Source: Chromatiales bacterium (GTDB lineage Bacteria; Pseudomonadota; Gammaproteobacteria; UBA6429; Thiohalophilaceae). From it: a stretch of 5,995 nucleotides of DNA. Each line of letters begins with the position of its first letter. Position 1 is the stretch's first letter. Of this stretch, positions 1-5,830 are shown in pieces. The notes below the pieces were generated by a model. That model saw only the letters and a list, made by a program, of their open reading frames with translations. It had not been told where the DNA came from and searched no databases. The translations under genes were made by a program, and so were the position numbers. Where the stretch lies: the NCBI GenBank assembly GCA_027070385.1, contig JALXDW010000216.1:1-5995 (forward strand). The letters run 5' to 3'.

Positions 1-412
1 GGCCTCCGGCTAATGCAATGCCTGCCAGCTTACAGGCATGCCGACCACCTTCAATAACCTGTGCGGCAACCTCCGAACTGAGTTTTTTTATTGGCCAGCC
101 TAAGATAGCAATGGCCATTAAAGGGGCCCCCCCCATTGCATAAATATCACTGATGGCATTGGTGGCGGCAATTTGTCCGAATTCAAACGGGTCGTCGACT
201 ATCGGCATAAAAAAATCAGTGGTGCTGATAACAGACGTTCCATTTCCCAAATCATAAACCGCTGCATCATCTTTAGTGTCATTGCCAACCAGTAAACAGG
301 GATCATGAATCGGTGTTGAGGATGTTTTCAGGATTTCTTCCAGTACACTGGGGGCAATTTTACAGCCACAACCTGCGCCATGACTGTATTCGGTCAGTTT
401 TACGTTTGACAT
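1..412 (-). CDS. selD: Selenide, water dikinase (selenophosphate synthetase), N-terminal part
   Basis: SelD makes selenophosphate from selenide and ATP in the cytoplasm; it is the selenium donor for selenocysteine tRNA and for 2-selenouridine. About 137 N-terminal codons are present and the rest lies beyond the left edge (the family is usually about 345 residues). Translated from ATG at 412, the protein begins [18 protein letters not shown]. Cys15 and Lys18 match the catalytic Cys17/Lys20 of E. coli SelD. The catalytic position is TGT, not TGA, so this is the cysteine form and not itself a selenoprotein. Asp49 (KDDAAVYD) and Asp89 ([11 protein letters not shown]) align with metal/ATP-binding aspartates Asp51 and Asp91. 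An AGGA Shine-Dalgarno lies about 10 nt before the ATG. The co-directional gene at 507-827 lies 94 bp upstream. The identity is very secure; whether the organism uses Sec or only selenouridine cannot be told from here. Confidence 0.97.
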   Translation of the reverse strand, partial: MSNVKLTEYSHGAGCGCKIAPSVLEEILKTSSTPIHDPCLLVGNDTKDDAAVYDLGNGTSVISTTDFFMPIVDDPFEFGQIAATNAISDIYAMGGAPLMAIAILGWPIKKLSSEVAAQVIEGGRHACKLAGIALAGG

Positions 413-442
413 GTATCCGGTTTCCTGGATTAAAAGAAACGT

Positions 443-448
443 ATTATA
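443..448 (-). promoter_or_regulatory. Possible own promoter of selD (-10 hexamer)
   Basis: Read on the minus strand, 448 to 443 is a perfect TATAAT. It would place a transcription start near 436 and a leader of about 24 nt before the selD ATG at 412. No convincing -35 hexamer is found at 15-18 bp spacing, so this is either an activator-dependent secondary promoter or a chance match in the 94-bp gap between the upstream gene and selD. Confidence 0.3.
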
Positions 449-506
449 CGCCTATTTTGTCACTGATAGCGGATTTAAGGATCCGGAGTGATTTAATTTT
501 AGCCAT

Positions 507-827
507 TTAATAGGGGGGTGTGTCTGACGGCAATCCTGTTCCCTGTCCGTTATTTTGTAATTCTGTTTGTATCAGTTGCCGGAGTTTTTCTCTGCAGTTT
601 GTTTGTTGGCAATCATCGGCATAACGACATTCGAGCTGAACATCAAGCACGAGATCATCTGCAATATCCAGCATACAAACCAGTGCAATTTCTTCGCGTT
701 CGGTGTCTGAACGTGCTTGTTGCAATAATTGAATAGTGCTTTCGCCATCAATAAAACGCTTTTTAGCAAAATGGGCAATGTGACTGAAGTCATAATGACC
801 AAAGCAGCCTATGCGGTGATTCGTCAT
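507..827 (-). CDS. Small cysteine-rich conserved-looking protein upstream of selD, function unknown
   Basis: This is a 106-residue soluble protein that I do not recognise. It starts at ATG 827 with an AGGTG Shine-Dalgarno 8 nt upstream and stops with TAA at 507-509. It has no signal peptide or membrane segment. It begins MTNHRIGCFGHYDFSHIAHF, rich in Cys, His and aromatics. Cysteines fall at 8, 51, 67, 73 and 78, the last three forming C-x5-C-x4-C in an acidic/polar stretch (ECRYADDCQQTNC); His lies at 4, 11, 16 and 19. The Cys/His content would suit metal binding or redox chemistry, but no named motif is matched. The tail after about residue 92 is low-complexity and probably disordered. The gene points into selD, 94 bp downstream, and a perfect FNR-type site lies 79 bp upstream of its start codon. 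The Shine-Dalgarno, the composition and the lack of a better ORF on either strand support it being real. A selenium-related role is only a guess from its position. Confidence 0.75.
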   Translation of the reverse strand: MTNHRIGCFGHYDFSHIAHFAKKRFIDGESTIQLLQQARSDTEREEIALVCMLDIADDLVLDVQLECRYADDCQQTNCREKLRQLIQTELQNNGQGTGLPSDTPPY

Positions 828-870
828 AACTTCTACACCTGACAGCTTTCTAATATTATTTGTTCGTTAA

Positions 871-883
871 TTTGGAAAATATA
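871..883 (-). promoter_or_regulatory. Predicted FNR-dependent class II promoter for the 507-827 gene (and selD)
   Basis: The minus-strand -10 hexamer TATATT (883 to 878, 5 of 6 to consensus) puts transcription start at about 871, giving a 43-nt leader before the ATG at 827. No good -35 hexamer is present, as expected when an activator bound at 906-919 takes over that role. An overlapping alternative is TATTAT at 886 to 881, which would move the start to about 874. Confidence 0.5.
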
Positions 884-905
884 ATATGTTTTGACAATGA
901 ATAAA

Positions 906-919
906 TTGATACAGATCAA
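906..919. promoter_or_regulatory. FNR/Anr-type binding site (perfect TTGAT-N4-ATCAA)
   Basis: TTGATACAGATCAA is a perfect palindromic match to the FNR/Anr consensus. It lies in the divergent spacer between the cysteine-rich gene/selD side and the DUF4382 lipoprotein gene. FNR and Anr are oxygen-sensing [4Fe-4S] regulators that activate class II promoters from a site centred at -41.5. Leftward, TATATT (883 to 878) follows after exactly 22 nt, giving a start at 871 and a site centre of -41.5. Rightward, TATGAA (942-947) also follows after 22 nt but lacks the final T, so the leftward promoter looks better. The motif match is direct; regulation is inferred. Confidence 0.72.
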
Positions 920-1062
920 ACATTAAAGATTATTATCTGTTTATGAATTTCCCTCTTTCCTCCTATTCTTTGAAATTTTTCCATTTTATTGTCAACCATA
1001 TTGGGTTACCTGCGTTGGATTGATTAGTGGTTATAAAGATTTATCAAAATAATGAACAATAT

Positions 1063-1067
1063 GGAGG
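1063..1067 (+). promoter_or_regulatory. Shine-Dalgarno that decides the lipoprotein start
   Basis: GGAGG, 8 nt before ATG 1076 and 11 nt before the adjacent ATG 1079. It lies inside the coding region if translation began at ATG 1052, which has no comparable site upstream. Confidence 0.7.
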
Positions 1068-1075
1068 AATATCTC

Positions 1076-2563
1076 ATGATGAGTACCGAACCCGACTTTA
1101 AGCCCAAACAATCTCGCTGGTTTCTATTGTTAATGAACCTTGTCTTTTTTTTAACTTTGTCAGCCTGTGGCGGTGGTGGTGATACCAATCAGGCAAATAG
1201 CAACGCTGATGGCGAGGTATTGGTGGCATTAACGGATGCAGAAGGTGATTTTGTTACTTATACCGTTGATGTGTTGTCCATCAAACTGACCCATGCAAAT
1301 GGTACGGTTGTTGAAACATTGCCCCTTTCAACCCGGATCGATTTTGCCCAATACACGGATCTTACTGAATTTCTGACAGCCGCAACGGTACCCAATGGCC
1401 GTTATGTGAAAGGCAGTATTGTTCTTGATTACTCCAATGCCGATATACAGGTAGAAGATGCAAGCGGGAATGCCACAGCAGTAACTCGTATCGTTGATAG
1501 TAGCGGACAAGCGATTAGTACATTGGAAGTCAATGTGACATTGGAAGGGCGTGGTGCTTTACCGGTTGCACCGGGTATCCCCAAAAATTTGATGCTGGAT
1601 TTTGATTTAGAGCAGTCCAATACGGTTGTATTCAATGCAGATCAAGTGACAATGACAGTGGATCCTGTGCTGATTGCCGAGGTCGATCCCGTCAAGCCTA
1701 AGCTACATCGTGTTCGTGGACCCTTGAAAACGGTGAGTGTTGAAAATAGTAGTTTTGATGTTTATATTCGACCATTTTTCCATCGCATCGGTTTTGGTCA
1801 ACGAATCTTTGGTGCGTTACGGATTGAAACGAATGATAATACTTTTTATGAAATTGACGGTATCAGTTATCAGGGTACGGATGGACTCAAGGTATTAGAT
1901 ACGGTCGCGCAGTACACCGGCATTATTGTTAAAGGTGAACTCAAATTTGGACCGTTGCGTTATGAAGCACGTGAAGTGTACGCGGGCAGCAGTGTACCGG
2001 GTGGTGATATGGATCTGGTTCGGGGAACAGTGACTTCCCGTAACGGTAATGAAATTGTAGTTCGGGGTGCAACCGTATTCAGAGCAAATGGTAGTGTTGT
2101 TTTTAATGATAACGTTACTATTATGCTTGATGACAGTACAACTGTTTTAAAACAATTAAGTGTTGGTACATTTAGTATTGCGGATATCTCGGTTGGACAG
2201 CGTATAGCGGTATTTGGAACCATTACCAATGATCAGGTTTCCAATTTACAGATGTCGGCGGCTAATGGTTATGCCAGGATGCGATTATCTCATCTGCGAG
2301 GTAATGTCGTTACAATTAAAAAAGAAACAACGGATCTTGGCCTGAATTTAACTGACATTAACGGTCGGAGTATTAGTCTTTATGATTTCAGTGGAACCGG
2401 TACATCAGGCAATGATGCGGATCCACTTAATTATGAAGTGGATACCGGTACTCTAACACTGGATGGTATTGTGGCCGGGCAAGTACTCGGAGTTGCCGGT
2501 TTCCCGACTCCTTTTGGTAGCGCACCACCGGATTACAGCGCACAAACGGTTACGCAGTTGTAA
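1076..2563 (+). CDS. DUF4382-type lipoprotein with C-terminal beta-domain repeats
   Basis: Predicted envelope lipoprotein of 495 residues. The start at 1076 is preferred because GGAGG at 1063-1067 lies 8 nt upstream; an in-frame ATG at 1052 would add eight residues but lies before that Shine-Dalgarno. Residues 1-31 are a basic-then-hydrophobic signal peptide ending in lipobox L-S-A-C with Cys31 as lipidation site, followed by a Gly4 linker. Residues about 45-198 read as a DUF4382 domain (GEVLVALTDAEGDF, then alternating beta strands and VPNGRY). The remainder contains three segments that open alike, near residues 213 (VRGPLKTV), 315 (VRGTVTSRNGNEIVV) and 407 (LRGNVVTI), resembling the small beta-barrel domains (DUF5666-like) often found with DUF4382. 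The biochemical function of these domains is unknown; a surface or periplasmic role is inferred from the lipobox. The gene appears monocistronic, ending at the terminator at 2598-2626. Confidence 0.85.
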   Translation: MMSTEPDFKPKQSRWFLLLMNLVFFLTLSACGGGGDTNQANSNADGEVLVALTDAEGDFVTYTVDVLSIKLTHANGTVVETLPLSTRIDFAQYTDLTEFLTAATVPNGRYVKGSIVLDYSNADIQVEDASGNATAVTRIVDSSGQAISTLEVNVTLEGRGALPVAPGIPKNLMLDFDLEQSNTVVFNADQVTMTVDPVLIAEVDPVKPKLHRVRGPLKTVSVENSSFDVYIRPFFHRIGFGQRIFGALRIETNDNTFYEIDGISYQGTDGLKVLDTVAQYTGIIVKGELKFGPLRYEAREVYAGSSVPGGDMDLVRGTVTSRNGNEIVVRGATVFRANGSVVFNDNVTIMLDDSTTVLKQLSVGTFSIADISVGQRIAVFGTITNDQVSNLQMSAANGYARMRLSHLRGNVVTIKKETTDLGLNLTDINGRSISLYDFSGTGTSGNDADPLNYEVDTGTLTLDGIVAGQVLGVAGFPTPFGSAPPDYSAQTVTQL

Positions 2564-2597
2564 CTGTGATAGCCTAAAATAAAATCCCCCCCCACGA

Positions 2598-2626
2598 GTG
2601 CCATCCGTTTGGATGGCACAATTTTT
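2598..2626 (+). terminator. Rho-independent terminator of the DUF4382 lipoprotein gene
   Basis: GTGCCATCC (2598-2606), loop GTTT, and GGATGGCAC (2611-2619) form a perfect 9-bp stem, followed by AA and five T. It starts 34 nt after the stop codon at 2563. The T-tract is short, but stem and position are convincing. A run of eight C (2586-2593) lies just before it. Confidence 0.88.
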
Positions 2627-2733
2627 ATAGACAGTATGTGTATAAAGTCTTTGCATTTAATCCTTATAAGAGTATGTTTTAATATTAGAACACAGTCAGA
2701 TATGACTTTGAACGTAAAACCTAAGGAGTCAGA

Positions 2734-2994
2734 ATGTCTTATTCGCCGGAAAACATTGCAGAGTTGGAAGTATTGATGCTTTATGATCTTTCGACAACCC
2801 TGGAAGGTATTAAAATTCATAAAACAGCCGCCCCGGAGAAAATATCAGCTGCACAACGCCTGTTTGATAAGGGTTTTATCACTCAAATAGACGGTGGCTA
2901 TTTAACCAGTCTGGGACGTGAAGCGGCCGAACATACACAATTTTTACATACAATGTTGAATGCAGGCGAAACCGACAACCACAACGGTTTGTAA
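2734..2994 (+). CDS. TIGR02647 family protein (small putative DNA-binding protein)
   Basis: An 86-residue soluble protein whose sequence matches from memory the TIGR02647 family, a small conserved family of gammaproteobacteria such as Pseudomonas. Recognisable parts are the N-terminus MSYSPENIAELEVLMLYDL, a central TAAPEKISAAQRLFDKGFIT, and DGGYLTSLGREAAEH. The last two look like a helix, then a turn and short beta wing, as in winged-helix or MarR-like folds, so nucleic-acid binding is plausible but unproven. Length is typical for the family. The start at ATG 2734 is supported by AAGGAG ending 6 nt upstream. It lies after the terminator of the previous gene and 118 bp before the surface-antigen gene, so it is probably transcribed on its own. 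Confidence 0.85.
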   Translation: MSYSPENIAELEVLMLYDLSTTLEGIKIHKTAAPEKISAAQRLFDKGFITQIDGGYLTSLGREAAEHTQFLHTMLNAGETDNHNGL

Positions 2995-3112
2995 AAGGGA
3001 AACAAGAATTCAGTTTAATTGAAATAGAAAAATTTGGCCTTATATTATTAATAATAAAATGTTCAATGCTGCTTTTTGATTATGCCGATTAACGATATGA
3101 AAGGATATTATT

Positions 3113-3562
3113 ATGAAAAAGATAATGGTGGTTATGCTGGTCGCTGTTTTAACCTTTAGCCTAAGTAGTTGTGCGAGTAAACAGGAAGCCGGTGGTTTAA
3201 CCGGTGCGGCTCTAGGGGCTGCGGTAGGGTCGACGGTGGGGCGAGGAACCGGTCGTGCGCTTGCTATCATGTTAGGTGTGGCAATCGGTGCACAAATTGG
3301 TCAAACCGTTGGTAAATATATGGATGAGCAGGATCGTATGCGCACATCGTGGGTGATGGAAAAGAACCGGACTAACCAGGTTTCAACATGGCATAATCCG
3401 GATACAGGTTATGACTATGCGGTTAAACCAACGCGTACTTATGAGGGGAACAACGGCCCCTGCCGTGAATTTACTGTTAATGCAAGTGTTGGTGGAAAAA
3501 CAGAACAAGTATACGGTACGGCTTGTCGTCAGGCCGATGGCAGTTGGAAGATCATAAAATAG
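3113..3562 (+). CDS. Glycine-zipper surface-antigen lipoprotein (RT0821/Lpp0805 type, 17 kDa antigen-like)
   Basis: An outer-membrane lipoprotein of 149 residues. The signal peptide ends in lipobox L-S-S-C with Cys20 as lipidation site. Residues about 27-67 form a glycine zipper with repeated G-x3-G spacing (GGLTGAALGAAVGSTVGRG, then GVAIGAQIGQTVG), typical of the 2TM glycine-zipper domain of Rickettsia 17 kDa antigens. Residues about 75-149 are the soluble domain: NPDTGYDYAVKPTRTYEG, GPCREF, YGTACRQADGSWKI. Cys117 and Cys138 are the usual pair in this family and may form a disulfide. Length matches the family. AAGGA at 3101-3105 lies 7 nt before the ATG. These proteins are regarded as structural or cell-envelope antigens; no catalytic role is known. 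The stop codon is 4 bp from the stop of the convergent transporter gene. Confidence 0.92.
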   Translation: MKKIMVVMLVAVLTFSLSSCASKQEAGGLTGAALGAAVGSTVGRGTGRALAIMLGVAIGAQIGQTVGKYMDEQDRMRTSWVMEKNRTNQVSTWHNPDTGYDYAVKPTRTYEGNNGPCREFTVNASVGGKTEQVYGTACRQADGSWKIIK

Positions 3563-3566
3563 TATT

Positions 3567-4421
3567 TCATGATTTCTGTCCAGAAGTATAGGATTCATAC
3601 ATTGCAGTTGATACCACAATCAAACCACCAAGGATGGTCTGCATTTCAGGCCATTCACCAAGTAACAGTGCAGCAAATAAAGTGGCATAAACAACCTGAA
3701 TACAGGCAATCAGACTGACTGTTTTTGCTTTTAAGTTCAACAGACTAAAAGCAAACAGGGTATGTGGTAGCGCGGTAAAAAATACGCCCAGAATAAATAA
3801 CTGGCCCCATTGCATTAAGCTAACCTCGGGAATCACCTTAAATGAAAAGGGAAGTAATACAATGAATGTTACCATGGTCTGGTAAAATAAACTCTGGCGT
3901 GCAGAGTAGCCTTTAAAATAATGCCCCTGAATAATATTTCGCAGTGAAAACAACAAGGCAGACAATATGCCCCATAAAATACCTTGTGTCATCGGATTAT
4001 CCAAAGAAAAAGCCGGGAACAGCAAATAGATCCCATACATGGCAATGAAGGCACTTGCTATATCTTTAAAATGAGGTTGTTCAGCGTGGAAAAGTGGTTC
4101 CAGAAAAACGGTTATAATGGGAAAGGTATAAAGTGCAATCACACCGGTTGCAATATTAGAGACCTGCATGGCATGAAAATAAGTAACCCAGTGTAAGGCG
4201 AGCAAAATACCAAGCAAGAATGCAATAGTATAATCTTTGGCGTTTCTGAGTCGCAGTGATTGATTTTGCCAAAAAATAATGGCCGCAATAACGCACATTG
4301 CAAAAATGCTTCTCAGTAATGTAATTTCCAGAGCCGAGAGTAAAACCAGCTTCGAAAACAAAGCTGTTAAACCGAAAATAAGAACGGCAGAATGAACAGC
4401 GATAAGACCTTTATGAGACAA
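3567..4421 (-). CDS. EamA/DMT superfamily transporter (ten-TM metabolite exporter type)
   Basis: An inner-membrane protein of about 284 residues with ten predicted hydrophobic helices (roughly 8-27, 33-50, 64-80, 89-108, 120-136, 146-160, 178-192, 206-224, 235-253, 262-274). This is the tandem two-EamA-domain layout of drug/metabolite transporters. Family-like features are LLRSIFA in helix 2, the proline-containing helix 4 (YTFPIITVFLEPLF) and its counterpart in helix 9 ending LLLGEWP. Substrate cannot be predicted. The only usable in-frame start is TTG at 4421-4419; an in-frame TAA lies a few codons upstream and the first internal ATG is residue 42, inside helix 2. No clear Shine-Dalgarno precedes the TTG, so the start is less certain than the product. 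Its stop TGA lies 4 bp from the convergent lipoprotein gene, with no obvious bidirectional terminator. Confidence 0.9.
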   Translation of the reverse strand: MSHKGLIAVHSAVLIFGLTALFSKLVLLSALEITLLRSIFAMCVIAAIIFWQNQSLRLRNAKDYTIAFLLGILLALHWVTYFHAMQVSNIATGVIALYTFPIITVFLEPLFHAEQPHFKDIASAFIAMYGIYLLFPAFSLDNPMTQGILWGILSALLFSLRNIIQGHYFKGYSARQSLFYQTMVTFIVLLPFSFKVIPEVSLMQWGQLFILGVFFTALPHTLFAFSLLNLKAKTVSLIACIQVVYATLFAALLLGEWPEMQTILGGLIVVSTAMYESYTSGQKS

Positions 4422-4556
4422 GGGCGTAAATGACCATGATTAAAAAAATAATAGCCTGATTCTAGCATGAGTTATGTTACAGGGATTAATTCTTTGGTGT
4501 TTGCTTTAATGCGTGTCTTGTTGCTCATGCATTCTCTTAGGGCAGGTTGGTTTTAT

Positions 4557-4587
4557 CCGATATGCCGATTTATCGGTTGAAGGATAT
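4557..4587 (+). repeat. Upstream element resembling the leader of the 3113 gene (3081-3107)
   Basis: TATGCCGATT (4561-4570) followed after ten bases by AAGGATAT (4580-4587) repeats the arrangement at 3081-3107, where TATGCCGATT is followed after ten bases by AAGGATAT. In the copy at 3081 the AAGGA is the Shine-Dalgarno of the surface-antigen gene; here it lies about 47 bp before the next ATG (4634). The copy here also contains an inverted repeat CCGATA/TATCGG (4557-4562, 4571-4576) with an 8-nt loop that the other lacks. Confidence 0.35.
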
Positions 4588-4633
4588 GGATTATCATTAG
4601 CGTCTTTACCAACAATAATTGCGAGAATAATTG

Positions 4634-4984
4634 ATGAAGTTTTATTTGGTACCTGTGGGTGAGGTGTTCATTTTTCAGGGGGAAAATTTTACAAAGTCGG
4701 GTCCTTTGACTGCTTCAGCGGAAGTGGATGGCAAGACCCGAATGATTCCCCGTTCAGCGAATGTGCAACTACTTAATGTGATGGAGCCTGATGCAGAGAA
4801 GCAGGAAAAAGAAAAATTAATTTCCTCTACGGACGCTTTAAATGCAGCGAAGCAATACCATCAGGCATGTATGAGTGAGCTGAAAAATATTCAGAAAGAG
4901 CTTACCCCGCAACTTTACGACAAGTTGCTTGAAAATATAAATACAGCTTATCAGAATTTTAAAAACAGTATTGAAGTTCGATAA
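4634..4984 (+). CDS. Conserved-looking small protein, function unknown
   Basis: A protein of 116 residues, soluble and without signal peptide. ATG 4634 is preferred over the TTG directly before it at 4631; an in-frame TAA at 4628-4630 excludes any longer form. The Shine-Dalgarno is weak (GAGA, about 7 nt upstream). Residues 1-48 read as short beta strands (VGEVFIFQGENFTKSGPLTA, then RMIPRSANVQLL), a pattern seen in small uncharacterised proteobacterial proteins; this is from memory and no named family is claimed. Residues about 50-116 are charged and helical (EPDAEKQEKEKL onward), possibly a coiled coil. The modular beta-then-helix layout suggests a real gene. It lies divergent to the transporter with about 210 bp between the starts. 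A possible tiny membrane ORF overlaps its last 14 bases. Confidence 0.6.
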   Translation: MKFYLVPVGEVFIFQGENFTKSGPLTASAEVDGKTRMIPRSANVQLLNVMEPDAEKQEKEKLISSTDALNAAKQYHQACMSELKNIQKELTPQLYDKLLENINTAYQNFKNSIEVR

Positions 4985-5159
4985 ATACAAATATTCTTTT
5001 AAAATAACAGGTTTCTTATTTTCTTTATTGATGTTGTTCGGTTTTTCCCTGAGAAGGTTTTTATTTGGGGGAATGCTTATTATTCAGTGTGTTTTTTTTG
5101 TCTGGATAGTTCATATGAATATGAGCGATTTTATCTTGTTCGTTGGTGACAAACGGTAA
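4971..5159 (+). CDS. Possible tiny two-helix membrane protein (doubtful ORF)
   Basis: A 62-codon ORF beginning at TTG 4971 and overlapping the end of the previous gene by 14 bp. It encodes two hydrophobic segments (about residues 12-27 and 30-48) separated by Arg-Arg, with a charged start (KFDKYKYSFK). An in-frame ATG at 5030 would leave only the second helix whole. No Shine-Dalgarno is visible, and the stretch is T-rich, which yields hydrophobic codons by chance. If it is not coding, the region from 4985 to 5227 is simply non-coding spacer before the PAQR gene. No family is recognised. Confidence 0.3.
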   Translation: MKFDKYKYSFKITGFLFSLLMLFGFSLRRFLFGGMLIIQCVFFVWIVHMNMSDFILFVGDKR

Positions 5160-5167
5160 AAAATAAA

Positions 5168-5173
5168 TATAAT
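5168..5173 (+). promoter_or_regulatory. Possible -10 element for the PAQR gene
   Basis: A perfect TATAAT at 5168-5173 would start transcription near 5180, with a leader of about 48 nt to ATG 5228. The nearest -35-like hexamer (TTGGTG, 5143-5148) has a 19-bp spacer, which is poor, and the stretch is very AT-rich, so chance is likely. Confidence 0.25.
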
Positions 5174-5227
5174 ATTTGATAACTCCGTTAAATATTAACA
5201 CTGGTTTTTTGTTATTGTTATACGCAT

Positions 5228-5830
5228 ATGAATGTAATATCAATTCCCGGTTTTAGTGATCCTTTCAGCTCTCTCAGCCATTTACTGGCCGCCTTTATTT
5301 TTTTCTTGTATGGTATTCGGTTGATAGGCCTTGCCCGCGGGCATCGTGCTTATCTGATAGCAGTGAGTGTGTTTGTTTTTTCGGTTGTCTTCCTGTTGAC
5401 CATGAGTGGCGTCTTTCATTTGTTGGATCATAAAGGGCTTGCCCGGCTTGTTTTACAGCGTCTGGATCATGCGGCTATTTTTGCTTTAATTGCGGGTACC
5501 TTTACACCTGTCCATGTTATTTTATTCAAAGGATTCTGGCGTTGGGGATTTCTTATTATTATCTGGGGGCTGGCCATTATTGGTATTACCTGGAAGTCGC
5601 TTTTCTTTAATGATTTAGCCGAGTGGCTCGGTTTGATGTTCTACCTTGTTTTGGGCTGGGCTGCCATTTTTTCGGCTTCTCTTACCCACTCTTCCACGCG
5701 GATAGCTTCACGCTCCGTAATCATGGGGCCGATATCCGTTGACGCGTTCATAGGATTGCCGATTTTCAGTTGTTGGGTTGCTTCAACGAATTTTTCTAAA
5801 AAAGAGGGGAAAATATTTTCCTGCACGTAG
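5228..5830 (+). CDS. Hemolysin III/PAQR family membrane protein, C-terminus replaced at a junction
   Basis: The first about 148 residues belong to the PAQR/hemolysin III family of inner-membrane proteins (E. coli YqfA relatives), probable zinc-dependent hydrolase-like proteins. Visible hallmarks are DPFSSLSHLLAA at the N-terminus, the S-x3-H motif SGVFH, and LDHAAIFALIAGTFTPVH. Five hydrophobic helices can be followed (about 13-31, 41-63, 80-101, 107-124, 131-149), ending at FYLVLGWAA. After that point hydrophobicity collapses and the reading frame is the antisense of an aldehyde dehydrogenase gene until a stop at 5828-5830. The last part of the family, including the C-terminal H-x3-H zinc motif and final helices, is therefore absent and the product should be inactive. 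The start ATG 5228 fits the family N-terminus, though no Shine-Dalgarno is visible. Confidence 0.8.
   Translation: MNVISIPGFSDPFSSLSHLLAAFIFFLYGIRLIGLARGHRAYLIAVSVFVFSVVFLLTMSGVFHLLDHKGLARLVLQRLDHAAIFALIAGTFTPVHVILFKGFWRWGFLIIIWGLAIIGITWKSLFFNDLAEWLGLMFYLVLGWAAIFSASLTHSSTRIASRSVIMGPISVDAFIGLPIFSCWVASTNFSKKEGKIFSCT

Noticed and set aside
313..510. Plus-strand ORF antisense to the start of selD
   Set aside because: It covers the selD N-terminus, whose identity is certain, and shows no recognisable protein features.
572..802. Overlapping minus-strand ORF of 76 codons and the plus-strand ORF at 518-736
   Set aside because: Both are alternative frames over the 507-827 gene; neither has a Shine-Dalgarno or a protein-like composition better than that gene.
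891..896. Perfect -35 hexamer TTGACA on the plus strand in the divergent spacer
   Set aside because: No -10-like hexamer lies 16-18 bp downstream (the position holds GATCAA, part of the FNR-type site), so no sigma-70 promoter can be built from it.
2586..2593. Run of eight C before the terminator, considered as a phase-variation tract
   Set aside because: It lies after the stop codon at 2563 and far from any promoter or downstream start, so slippage would change no reading frame.
3043..3056. 14-bp perfect palindrome TATTATTAATAATA between the TIGR02647 gene and the lipoprotein gene
   Set aside because: It is pure A/T in an AT-rich spacer; such palindromes arise easily by chance and no known operator is matched.
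3563..3566. Four-base gap between convergent genes, checked for a bidirectional terminator
   Set aside because: No stable hairpin with T-tract is visible around 3550-3600 on either strand.
4586..4600. Mini-ORF ATG GAT TAT CAT TAG in frame with the 4634 gene, considered as a leader peptide or true start
   Set aside because: Its AAGG would be only 2 nt from the ATG, and two in-frame stops (4598-4600 and 4628-4630) separate it from the real coding region.
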